Source: Methanosarcina sp.
Lineage (GTDB): Archaea; Halobacteriota; Methanosarcinia; Methanosarcinales; Methanosarcinaceae
Reading direction: 5' to 3'
NCBI GenBank assembly: GCA_024280975.1
Contig: JAMXLQ010000226.1
Span: 1 to 5,603, forward strand
Length of the DNA: 5,603 nucleotides
The notes under the pieces were generated by a model, which saw only the letters and a list, made by a program, of their open reading frames with translations, was not told the DNA's origin and searched no databases. Position numbers and translations under genes: made by a program. This document shows positions 1 through 5,601 of this stretch, piece by piece (within the stretch, counting starts at the first letter, position 1; every line of letters starts with the position of its first letter).

Positions 1-2
1 TG

Positions 3-29
3 GAAATTATAAAAGCCCTTGAGAGATAA
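3..29 (+). CDS. Possible C-terminal tail of an upstream gene (partial)
   Basis: Reading from base 3, the codons give EIIKALER followed by a TAA stop at 27-29. The short tail is amphipathic and charged, as many protein C-termini are. Only eight codons are visible, so neither family nor function can be named, and an open stretch this short can arise by chance. If it is real, the TATA-like site at 6-15 lies inside the end of this gene, and the oxidoreductase could instead be cotranscribed from upstream with a spacer of about 80 bases. Confidence 0.25.
   Translation, partial: EIIKALER
6..15 (+). promoter_or_regulatory. Candidate TATA box for the oxidoreductase gene
   Basis: The sequence ATTATAAAAG fits the archaeal TATA-box pattern and follows a purine-rich GGAA that could act as part of a BRE. 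Transcription would then start near 35-40 and leave a leader of about 70 bases before the ATG at 109. A perfect 10-bp palindrome, GAAATATTTC at 53-62, lies within that leader just downstream of the predicted start and could be a regulator site. Both assignments rest on pattern only. Confidence 0.4.
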
Positions 30-96
30 GATCAATTCCAGCAAAAATTTACGAAATATTTCAATCTCAGTATGATTTGATTGAAGAGACATTTTC

Positions 97-102
97 GGAG
101 GG
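97..102 (+). promoter_or_regulatory. Ribosome binding site of the oxidoreductase
   Basis: GGAGGG lies six bases before the ATG at 109. This strong Shine-Dalgarno match fixes the start codon. Confidence 0.8.
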
Positions 103-108
103 AAAAAT

Positions 109-1035
109 ATGAAAGCTATAAGAATACATGAATTTGGGGGGCCGGAGGTTCTGAAATACGAAGACATCCCAGATCCACAGCCTGGTCCGGGTGAAATTCG
201 AATAAAAATCATTGCAGCCGGAGTCAATCCGATGGATTGGAAAATACGTAGAGGCTATATAAGCTCATTACCCTTGCCAATGATAATGGGGTTAGATGTT
301 GCAGGTACGGTTGACATTGTTGGAAAAGGAGAAGTATCTTTCAAGCCTGGAGATGAGGTCTTTGCTAAAGTAGGTATAGGAAAGGGGGGATATGCCGAGT
401 ATACGGTGGCCCGTGCAGCAGAAATGGCACGGAAACCAGAAAGTATTGGATTTGTCGAGAGTGCTGCAATCCCTACTGCCGGATTGGCTGCTTGGCAGTC
501 GCTTTTCGATCTTGCCGGACTCGAAAAAGGGCAATCAGTGCTCATTCATGGTGCCGCCGGAGGAGTTGGAACTTTCGCAGTCCAGTTCGCCAAATGGAAA
601 GGGGCATACGTTATAGGCACCGCATCGGAGAAAAATGCAGAATTTTTGAAAAGCATAGGTGTTGACGAAGTAATCGATTACAAGAACCAAAGGTTCGAAG
701 ATCTTGTGGGAAATCTGGATGTGGTATTGGATACAATAGGAGGAGACACATTCGAGAGATCCTGGGGCGTCTTAAAGCCTGGTGGATTTCTGGTAACTAC
801 TGTAGCTAGTATCCCCGAGGGTGAGCCTGAAAAACGTGGTGTGCGTGCAAAAAGCCTCATGACGCAGTCTGACGGAAAAGAACTTGCTCAGATTGCATCT
901 ATAATAGACGAAAGGAAAATTAAACCCATTGTTGCGACTGTCCTTCCTATGGCAGATGCACAAAAGGCTCACGAGATGAGCGAAGCCCTTCATACACGCG
1001 GGAAAATTGTTTTGCGCGTTAGAGAAGATTCATAG
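109..1035 (+). CDS. NADP-dependent zinc-free MDR oxidoreductase (quinone reductase-like)
   Basis: This 308-residue protein belongs to the medium-chain dehydrogenase/reductase superfamily, in the quinone oxidoreductase / zeta-crystallin-like branch. Such enzymes use NAD(P)H to reduce quinones or activated alkenes in the cytoplasm; the substrate here cannot be read from sequence. The N-terminal GroES-like domain (about residues 1-125) carries NPMDW (40-44), GLDVAGTV (61-68), GDEV (81-84) and GGYAEY (93-98). The Rossmann domain has the nucleotide-binding loop HGAAGGVG (147-154), then FAVQFAK, and DTIGG near 208-212. The protein has no cysteine, and GLD stands where zinc alcohol dehydrogenases have GHE, so it is expected to bind neither catalytic nor structural zinc. 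Length is normal for the family and the gene looks intact. It is richer in G+C than the rest of the window. It appears monocistronic, ending in a hairpin. Confidence 0.92.
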   Translation: MKAIRIHEFGGPEVLKYEDIPDPQPGPGEIRIKIIAAGVNPMDWKIRRGYISSLPLPMIMGLDVAGTVDIVGKGEVSFKPGDEVFAKVGIGKGGYAEYTVARAAEMARKPESIGFVESAAIPTAGLAAWQSLFDLAGLEKGQSVLIHGAAGGVGTFAVQFAKWKGAYVIGTASEKNAEFLKSIGVDEVIDYKNQRFEDLVGNLDVVLDTIGGDTFERSWGVLKPGGFLVTTVASIPEGEPEKRGVRAKSLMTQSDGKELAQIASIIDERKIKPIVATVLPMADAQKAHEMSEALHTRGKIVLRVREDS

Positions 1036-1071
1036 TAAGCCAAAGCCAAAAAATAAAAAATCTTTGGTTTA
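1036..1071 (+). terminator. Hairpin directly after the oxidoreductase stop
   Basis: TAAGCCAAAG (1036-1045) pairs with CTTTGGTTTA (1062-1071) over ten positions, one of them G-T, around an A-rich 16-base loop. It begins right after the TAG stop. A T-rich stretch lies within and just after the right arm, but there is no long U-run. It could be a terminator or a 3'-end stabilising structure. Confidence 0.45.
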
Positions 1072-1073
1072 AA

Positions 1074-1083
1074 TTTATAAATA
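1074..1083 (+). promoter_or_regulatory. Strong TATA-box-like site far upstream of the SpoIIAA-like operon
   Basis: TTTATAAATA is a near-ideal archaeal TATA box with an A-rich flank upstream. Transcription would start near 1107, about 240 bases before the first downstream gene. It therefore implies a long leader, a small RNA, or a non-functional match in AT-rich DNA. Confidence 0.4.
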
Positions 1084-1338
1084 CTGTTCAATTATGAACT
1101 AAATTTGATTTTATACACTCTATGTTAAATTATAATAAGTAAAAAATCAGTCATAGATCAGCACCTAAATACTTTACACAATTCCTTCAAGCTCAAATAC
1201 GGAAAGTATTGAGACGATTATATCCTTTGCACCGACAAGCAATTTTAAAAAATTATTGATAGGAATGAGCCACTAACACAAAAGAAATTATTCGATGTAT
1301 ATACGCAACATAAGCTCACGGCTAATGTAAAATAAGGG
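1084..1338. other. Non-coding leader region, possible gene remnant
   Basis: No intact gene is visible in this AT-rich stretch. In frame with the downstream gene, the last 24 codons (1264-1335) are open, reading RNEPLTQKKLFDVYTQHK and then LTANVK before a TAA. Stops at 1189, 1222 and further upstream break any longer frame. This could be the tail of a decayed gene or chance. I see no tRNA-like cloverleaf or repeat array. Confidence 0.4.
1298..1303 (+). promoter_or_regulatory. Candidate proximal TATA box for the SpoIIAA-like operon
   Basis: TATATA within GATGTATATACG would place transcription start near 1325, about 22 bases before the ATG at 1348. That spacing is typical for archaea, but the purine-rich upstream element is weak. 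It is an alternative to the site at 1074-1083. Confidence 0.35.
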
Positions 1339-1347
1339 ATGAATGGA

Positions 1348-1707
1348 ATGATTGAAATTATGCAGGGTTTGCCAGAAAACGTTTTAGGGGTTATATACAG
1401 CGAGAAAGTAACTGGAGAAGATTATGATGATGTACTAATTCCGATTTTCAAAGAAAAACTAAAAAAGTTTGGAAAAATTCGCTTACTGTATCAAATAAAT
1501 ACAGGCATATCACATTTTTCATGGAGTTCATATCTAGAGGATGCAAAAGTTTCATGGCATTTGTTTTCGTTCGAAAAAGTGGCAATCGTTTCCGATATTC
1601 ACTGGATCGATGAATCTGTTAAACTCTTCGCATTCATGATGCCTATGCCTGTAAAAGCCTTCACTGGTGACAGAATCGATGAGGCTAAGGCTTGGGTCAG
1701 TGAGTAG
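1348..1707 (+). CDS. SpoIIAA-like (STAS/SEC14 domain) protein, copy 1
   Basis: This is a small cytoplasmic single-domain protein of 119 residues. It matches the SpoIIAA-like family (Pfam PF11964), whose members have a STAS/SEC14-like fold and no established biochemical role. The family-typical C-terminal half is clear: YLEDAKVSWH, then FEKVAIVSDIHWI, a hydrophobic segment, VKAF, and a final AKAW. There is no signal peptide or membrane span. An in-frame ATG at 1339 would add three residues. I chose 1348 because it gives exactly the length of the neighbouring paralogue and aligns with its start, and because AAGGGATGA just upstream can serve as the ribosome binding site. The gene leads a two-gene operon, followed by its paralogue after a 32-base gap. 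Confidence 0.85.
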   Translation: MIEIMQGLPENVLGVIYSEKVTGEDYDDVLIPIFKEKLKKFGKIRLLYQINTGISHFSWSSYLEDAKVSWHLFSFEKVAIVSDIHWIDESVKLFAFMMPMPVKAFTGDRIDEAKAWVSE

Positions 1708-1726
1708 GAACAATTTAACTTAATTT

Positions 1727-1731
1727 AGGAG
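1727..1731 (+). promoter_or_regulatory. Ribosome binding site of SpoIIAA-like copy 2
   Basis: AGGAG stands eight bases before the ATG at 1740. With no TATA-like site in the 32-base gap, it supports independent translation on a shared transcript. Confidence 0.7.
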
Positions 1732-1739
1732 ATAATAAT

Positions 1740-2099
1740 ATGATGGAACTTATACAAGGTTTACCAGACAACGTTCTGGGTATCGTAGGTAGTGGAACGA
1801 TAACAGGGGAAGACTACGATGATGTACTAATTCCTGCAATGAAAGACAAGCTACAAAAGCACAAGAAGATTCGCATGCTTTATCAATTGAACAAGGACTT
1901 CGTACATTATGCACTCGATGCTTATTTAGAAGATGCAAAGGTTTCATGGCATACACTTTCATTCGAGAAAGTTGCAGTTGTTTCCGATGTTCACTGGATA
2001 AATGATTCTGTTAACGTATTTAAATTTATTATTCCTGTTCCTGTAAAAGTATTCAGTAACAGTGAACTTGATAAAGCAAAACTGTGGGTCACCGAATAA
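1740..2099 (+). CDS. SpoIIAA-like (STAS/SEC14 domain) protein, copy 2
   Basis: This 119-residue paralogue of the preceding gene is about 60% identical to it by my ungapped hand alignment (roughly 71 of 119 positions). Shared blocks include QGLP, TGEDYDDVLIP, YLEDAKVSWH, SFEKVA and HWI. Differences cluster around residues 50-62, after the YQ-N motif, and in the last 25 residues, so the two copies may differ in ligand or partner. Like copy 1 it is a soluble, single-domain SpoIIAA-like protein (PF11964) of unknown role. An MM pair begins the protein; the first ATG is favoured by ribosome-binding-site spacing. The gene is convergent with the surface-protein gene on the other strand, with 144 bases between the two stops. 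Confidence 0.87.
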   Translation: MMELIQGLPDNVLGIVGSGTITGEDYDDVLIPAMKDKLQKHKKIRMLYQLNKDFVHYALDAYLEDAKVSWHTLSFEKVAVVSDVHWINDSVNVFKFIIPVPVKVFSNSELDKAKLWVTE

Positions 2100-2118
2100 T
2101 ATCTTTTATTCGGGTACA

Positions 2119-2194
2119 GTTAAGTCTATGAGGGATAGACAACTTATACGTTCTACTATAGCTGGAGAAAATATTTATCTCCCATAGACTTGAC
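2119..2194. repeat. 19-bp imperfect inverted repeat between convergent genes
   Basis: Bases 2119-2137 (GTTAAGTCTATGAGGGATA) pair with 2176-2194 (TATCTCCCATAGACTTGAC). There is one A-C mismatch and two G-T pairs, leaving a 38-base loop. The core AAGTCTATG / CATAGACTT is perfect over nine pairs. Its place between two convergent stops suits a bidirectional terminator. Long paired ends around a short non-coding core also fit a miniature inverted-repeat element, but I see no target-site duplication at the flanks. Confidence 0.6.
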
Positions 2195-2217
2195 AAAACC
2201 ATAAAATGAAAAATCCA
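2195..2217 (-). terminator. T-rich 3' end of the surface-protein gene
   Basis: Read on the minus strand, this stretch follows the stop by about 27 bases and contains the T-runs TTTTT, TTTT and TTTT in close series. Archaeal RNA polymerase commonly terminates at such runs. The inverted repeat lies immediately beyond. The assignment rests on composition and position. Confidence 0.4.
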
Positions 2218-2243
2218 GAATAAGGTATAGATGATTAATGAGC

Positions 2244-4544
2244 TTAAGTGATACGAGTTTTTGACGATATGAGTCCTACAATAATTAAGATTAAAACACA
2301 GAAACAGCTCATATCAGATCCTACATGCGGTACATTACTACTTGGAAATGACACGTTAACAGTTTCACATACAGCACTATAAGTTTGAGACTGCGCAGTA
2401 ATCCTCACAGTGTACGTTTTTCCAGAATAATTAGTGACTGTAAAAGAGTCAGTTACCACTCCTATAGGGTTACTTACTTTATCATTAGTACCTGAGATTC
2501 CACAAGGTACAAATTTTTTTCCACCACTCATAGTACCCAATACAAAAGTTAGGTTGCTGGACTGTGATGAAGAATCATAATAGCTTGCATTAATATAAGC
2601 TGCTGTATTGTTTATCTGTTTATATGTGCAATTTGCACTGATTACAGTCTTCATTGCAGGTACTGCAGATGTGGTACCTGCAGGTACTGCAGATGTATCA
2701 CTTGCAGGTATTTTAATAGTATATTGATCCAGATTAGGTGTCAATGTGCTGGTGTACTTTTTTCCATCTAAAGTAATTGTTACAATTTTGTATGTGACAC
2801 CTTTAGTCAAATGGAAACTTGCTCTACCTTCCTTATTTATCCAGGCACAAAAATTCGGTTTTTCATTACTTGGGTCATTATTTGGCGCATAAATCTGAAC
2901 TTCACACCCAGGAATCCTCTCATTTGAATTATTAGAAACATATAACTGCACATAGTGTGGTGCACAATAATTCGGTGCTTCAACCATTTTCAAATTTATT
3001 TCTGTGTTTATACCTGTCGTATTTATTGGTAATTTAGGACTGTTAAGATAGCCTGTTGCTGAAGCAGTTAAACAGTACGTGCCTTTTCCACTGTTCACAG
3101 TGAACTGGTAAAGCCCATCAACATCAGTAATTTGAGTACAACTCCATGTGTTATTTGATAATGTTACTACAGCACTCTGAATAGGTTGACCTGTAGTTGC
3201 ATCTGTTAAATATCCAAATATACCAGAATTAACTGTAGCCGATGTTTTACCACTTACTGTGAACAAACTTACAGGTCTGTCGTATACCCATAAATTGCGA
3301 ACTTTATCATATGCACCGATTTTTATAGCAAACGACCCATTGTAGCTAATTGGTACATTTGCAGATGTTTGTGAAGTATTAAGACTATATATTAAGTGAG
3401 AAGGATCGAATTTTGATGTACTGTTATATACATTGATAGAATAACTGGTTGCATTTAAATATGTCCAACTTATACTTACATGTCCGTTAACAGTTGAAAT
3501 TGTACTGCCATTAATTGGTAAAGTAACAGAAGGTGCTACAGAACCATTGTATACAGGTAAATTTCTTGTACCATTGCCCGCAACATGTCCATAATCTTTT
3601 GTAGCCTTAGAGCTTGAATAGGAACTAGTTACAATATTGCCATTTGATTTAATATTCATACCACTAATTCCGTTATATGTAGGACTGTTATAAAATATAT
3701 TATTTGAAACAGTACCTCTGCCTGAACAAGCACCATCAGCTGAATCTTGATAAATTGTCTTTAATTGAAGTGTTGAAAATATATTATTACAAATATTAAG
3801 GCCTGTTACATTACCTCCCATTACTTCTACACCAGCATTACCAGAACCGGTATCAGTGTAGAAAGTATTCTTGCAAATTTGAACGTTTTTCGTATTATGA
3901 ATTTTAATGCAAGAATTTATAAAAGTGCCCCAGCAATTATTAAATATTGAAATTCCATTACCGGTTGACCATGCATCAAAACTGTCATGGCCAGGTTTAC
4001 ACACTGTATTATAAACTTGAACATTGCTGGTATTTTTTTTACAGAAAATAAAGTCACCCATACTGTATTGCATTTTTAAGTCATGGATAACTACATTTGA
4101 ACATCCAGATAAATAGACTCCTTTTTCATACTCCCTATACTCGTTGTTTGCTGCATGCATTCTACTTAAAGATCTCCAACCACCATCAATTAGGAAATTT
4201 GAAATTACAATATCAGAAATACCATTACAGTCAATAATATTTTGAGTTGCAAAATTAGAGTTAGGATTGTCACAATAGATTACTGTCGCACCAATACCAT
4301 TTCCGTTAAGAGCTACCCCTGATTTCATGATTATGGGTGAACTTATGTGAAACGTTGTTGATGCAAGTTGTACAGTGTCACCTGAATCCGCTGATTGTAT
4401 GGCAGCGTTAATAACATTTTGGTCGTTTGAGCCTGTGGGATTAAAGGAAGTTCCAGGTCCTACATTGATGATTGCACCTAAACAATTTGCAGAAAAAAAA
4501 TACACAAATAAAAGCAAGGCAATAAAAAAGTTTTTAGATTCCAT
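2244..4544 (-). CDS. Secreted, membrane-anchored beta-helix / Ig-like surface protein
   Basis: This 766-residue exported protein has a visible modular plan. Residues 1-24 are a signal peptide (hydrophobic FFIALLLFVYFF, then ANCLGA). Residues 25 to about 310 look like a right-handed parallel beta-helix of the pectate-lyase/NosD-like type: it opens with GDTVQLASTTFHI and continues with repeated rungs such as SNVVIHDL and KNVQICKNTF. Then come an FnIII/Ig-like module (337-430), a carboxypeptidase regulatory-like module (441-520, GIFGYLTDATTGQPIQSAVV), another Ig-like module (525-612), a repeated SAVPA linker, a last Ig-like module (633-735) and a membrane segment (about 746-760) ending in KTR. 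At least fifteen N-X-S/T sequons and about twenty cysteines fit a glycosylated extracellular protein. Binding or cleavage of a polysaccharide is plausible, but no catalytic residues can be assigned. A GTG at 4553 would add three residues; I prefer the ATG at 4544 because AGGTGG lies five bases before it and overlaps that GTG. Confidence 0.88.
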   Translation of the reverse strand: MESKNFFIALLLFVYFFSANCLGAIINVGPGTSFNPTGSNDQNVINAAIQSADSGDTVQLASTTFHISSPIIMKSGVALNGNGIGATVIYCDNPNSNFATQNIIDCNGISDIVISNFLIDGGWRSLSRMHAANNEYREYEKGVYLSGCSNVVIHDLKMQYSMGDFIFCKKNTSNVQVYNTVCKPGHDSFDAWSTGNGISIFNNCWGTFINSCIKIHNTKNVQICKNTFYTDTGSGNAGVEVMGGNVTGLNICNNIFSTLQLKTIYQDSADGACSGRGTVSNNIFYNSPTYNGISGMNIKSNGNIVTSSYSSSKATKDYGHVAGNGTRNLPVYNGSVAPSVTLPINGSTISTVNGHVSISWTYLNATSYSINVYNSTSKFDPSHLIYSLNTSQTSANVPISYNGSFAIKIGAYDKVRNLWVYDRPVSLFTVSGKTSATVNSGIFGYLTDATTGQPIQSAVVTLSNNTWSCTQITDVDGLYQFTVNSGKGTYCLTASATGYLNSPKLPINTTGINTEINLKMVEAPNYCAPHYVQLYVSNNSNERIPGCEVQIYAPNNDPSNEKPNFCAWINKEGRASFHLTKGVTYKIVTITLDGKKYTSTLTPNLDQYTIKIPASDTSAVPAGTTSAVPAMKTVISANCTYKQINNTAAYINASYYDSSSQSSNLTFVLGTMSGGKKFVPCGISGTNDKVSNPIGVVTDSFTVTNYSGKTYTVRITAQSQTYSAVCETVNVSFPSSNVPHVGSDMSCFCVLILIIVGLISSKTRIT
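2655..2710. repeat. 24-bp tandem repeat inside the surface-protein gene
   Basis: TGCAGGTACTGCAGATGT occurs at 2655-2672 and again at 2679-2696, with TGCAGGTA at 2703-2710. That makes about 2.3 units of 24 bp. On the coding strand it gives an eight-residue repeat, PASDTSAV / PAGTTSAV / PA, a proline/threonine/serine-rich linker between two Ig-like modules. It keeps the reading frame, so copy number could vary without breaking the protein. Confidence 0.85.
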
Positions 4545-4549
4545 ATTTA

Positions 4550-4555
4550 CCACCT
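4550..4555 (-). promoter_or_regulatory. Ribosome binding site that decides the surface-protein start
   Basis: On the minus strand this reads AGGTGG, matching the AGGTG core complementary to the 16S rRNA 3' end, five bases before the ATG at 4544. It overlaps the alternative GTG at 4553, which argues against that upstream start. Confidence 0.65.
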
Positions 4556-4585
4556 AACCTTTTCCCTAATAAATACTCTATTATA

Positions 4586-4598
4586 TTTTTTATATATA
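4586..4598 (-). promoter_or_regulatory. TATA box of the surface-protein gene
   Basis: On the minus strand this reads TATATATAAAAAA, a good archaeal TATA box preceded by purine-rich AAGGAAG. The predicted transcription start is near 4565-4570, leaving a leader of about 20-25 bases that contains the ribosome binding site. Confidence 0.55.
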
Positions 4599-4599
4599 C

Positions 4600-4915
4600 T
4601 TCCTTGTTTTATTATCGAGGCCAAACAACAAGTCTCAAAATTAGTTACTAAACAAAGAAAATCCATTACTTGATTTAAAAGCCATACCAACAGTCATTTG
4701 TTGTCATTTTCGATTGTAACTTTTTTCCAAATTTCAATATAAGGTTAGTCGATAAGCATTTGAGCCCATCACCCTTATGTAACTCTAAATCCCGACTTTC
4801 AATCATAGGAATGTAAATGAAACATCAACCCTTTGAATCCTGTTAATTTCATATTAGACATTAAAAATTTTTACGTGAAAACTCTTAAATAACTTATTAA
4901 ATGAGGATATGAGTC
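4600..4915. other. AT-rich intergenic region with no supported gene
   Basis: All frames are interrupted by frequent stops. A 39-codon minus-strand frame (4666 to 4547) has no ribosome binding site and runs through the surface-protein promoter, so I do not call it. Small structures seen are the direct repeat GTCATTT around 4692-4708, set within CAACA...TGTTG, and the palindrome TAAAAATTTTTA at 4862-4873. The latter is expected by chance in DNA this AT-rich. Confidence 0.5.
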
Positions 4916-4930
4916 AAAAATATATAAAGG
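4916..4930 (+). promoter_or_regulatory. Strong TATA-box-like promoter without an assigned gene
   Basis: AAAAATATATAAAGG is an excellent match to an archaeal TATA box with an A-rich upstream element. Transcription would start near 4948. The only downstream coding candidate nearby is the frameshifted small frame at 4992-5178, so this may be the promoter of a decayed gene or of a small RNA. Confidence 0.5.
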
Positions 4931-4966
4931 TGTTTAACTATTAAAAACTGTTAAAAGCTTTACGAT

Positions 4967-5006
4967 AAGTAAAAAATAGGGTATAATTTACTTGAAATTA
5001 GTAAAA
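4967..5006. repeat. Inverted and direct AGTAAA repeats
   Basis: AAGTAAA (4967-4973) and TTTACTT (4987-4993) form a 7-bp inverted repeat around a 13-base spacer. A further AGTAAAAA follows on the plus strand at 5000-5007. A second TATA-like string, GTATAATTTA, lies between the arms at 4981-4990. The layout could be a regulator-binding site over a promoter, but low sequence complexity makes chance possible. Confidence 0.35.
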
Positions 5007-5178
5007 AGAGATGGTGTGAAGTCAATAAGCAGGCATGGTACATTTAAGGAAGATACAAATGATCCTATCAAGTTAGTAGGGAGTCTAGAACTGCTTGCTG
5101 GAAGTGTTCACAGTTCTCTCCTGAAAAATGGGAGCGAAGTTTTCAGATGAAATGATTAAAAAGAAATTTGACAACTAA
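4992..5178 (+). pseudogene. Candidate small gene broken by a +1 frameshift
   Basis: From a TTG at 4992 (or a GTG at 5016) the frame reads LVKRDGVKSISRHGTFKEDT, continues through a helix-like DPIKLVGSLELLAGSVHSSL, and ends at a TGA at 5148-5150 after LKNGSEVFR. The adjacent frame, entered by removing one T from the TTTT run at 5140-5143, continues as SDEMIKKKFDN to a TAA at 5176-5178. Together they would make a charged protein of about 61 residues. No family is recognised and neither start has a good ribosome binding site. Strong TATA-like sites precede it. It may be a decayed gene, a real 44-52-residue protein ending at 5150, or chance. Confidence 0.3.
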
Positions 5179-5385
5179 GAGTCTATCAGGAAAATCGAAG
5201 GCCAGGAGTCTTCGCTTAAACTCTAGCTCTTAAATGTTTCCTAAGAATGGATAAAAACGTAATAAGGATCTATTATACCTAATAATAGTAATATAATCGC
5301 AGATATAGCAGATATAACTACTGTAAATGAACATGCGTTTTTCTCAGGAGTTGGTATCATTAGCCAAGGAGAGAGTATTGAATCA
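5179..5385. other. Leader region of the last gene with a 9-bp tandem repeat
   Basis: No separate gene is supported here. GCAGATATA is repeated exactly in tandem at 5299-5316. The frame of the following gene is open back to the double stop at 5260-5265, reading ADIADITTVNEHAFFSGVG and onwards, but it contains no ATG, GTG or TTG. A TATA-like ATATAATC near 5291 could be the promoter, with transcription starting near 5320. Confidence 0.4.
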
Positions 5386-5601
5386 ATGGAAAAGGCGATT
5401 TCTATCTGTAATCGTATGATTGAAAACGATTTACAGAGGATAAAAAAGGTGTTTTTAGACCTTGAAGGGGAAGTGGACAAGTTAACTTATCCGGATATGG
5501 AAACTATTTTAAATGATCTACATATTACAAATAAATCTATTGAAATTTTAGAGACGTCTAAGAGACGCCTGTCTGATCATTTGGCTATCAGAAGGCAATG
5601 A
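5386..5601 (+). CDS. Small helical hypothetical protein, 71 residues
   Basis: I do not recognise this family. The protein is complete, from the ATG at 5386 to a TGA at 5599-5601. It is strongly charged and predicted helical: a first helix around residues 1-34 (MEKAISICNRMIENDLQRIK onward), a break at TYPD (about 39-42), and a second helix to about residue 68 that includes ILETSKRRLSDHL. Hydrophobic spacing suggests a helical hairpin or short coiled coil. There is one cysteine, no membrane span and no signal peptide. AAGGAGAG at 5366-5373 is a possible ribosome binding site, though its 12-base spacing to the ATG is long. The stop overlaps an ATG at 5598 (ATGA), so translational coupling to a gene beyond the window is possible. 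An antisense open frame over 5241-5480 looks less convincing. Confidence 0.55.
   Translation: MEKAISICNRMIENDLQRIKKVFLDLEGEVDKLTYPDMETILNDLHITNKSIEILETSKRRLSDHLAIRRQ

Noticed and set aside
255..545. Minus-strand open frames inside the oxidoreductase gene
   Set aside because: They are shadows of a well-supported conserved gene on the plus strand and have no protein-like motifs.
4547..4666. 39-codon minus-strand open frame ahead of the surface-protein gene
   Set aside because: It lacks a ribosome binding site, runs through the clear TATA box and leader of the surface-protein gene, and has a composition expected from AT-rich non-coding DNA.
4862..4873. Perfect palindrome TAAAAATTTTTA
   Set aside because: Such A/T palindromes are frequent in DNA of this composition and nothing around it points to a function.
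5177..5195. AGTCTAT followed by CAGGAAAAT, resembling the arm of the inverted repeat at 2122-2137 and some insertion-sequence ends
   Set aside because: Only about seven bases agree with the other repeat, there is no paired end and no transposase nearby; too short to call an insertion-sequence end.
5241..5480. 79-codon minus-strand open frame opposite the last gene
   Set aside because: It overlaps the plus-strand gene, which has a more protein-like helical composition and a possible ribosome binding site; the minus-strand product looks like an antisense shadow.
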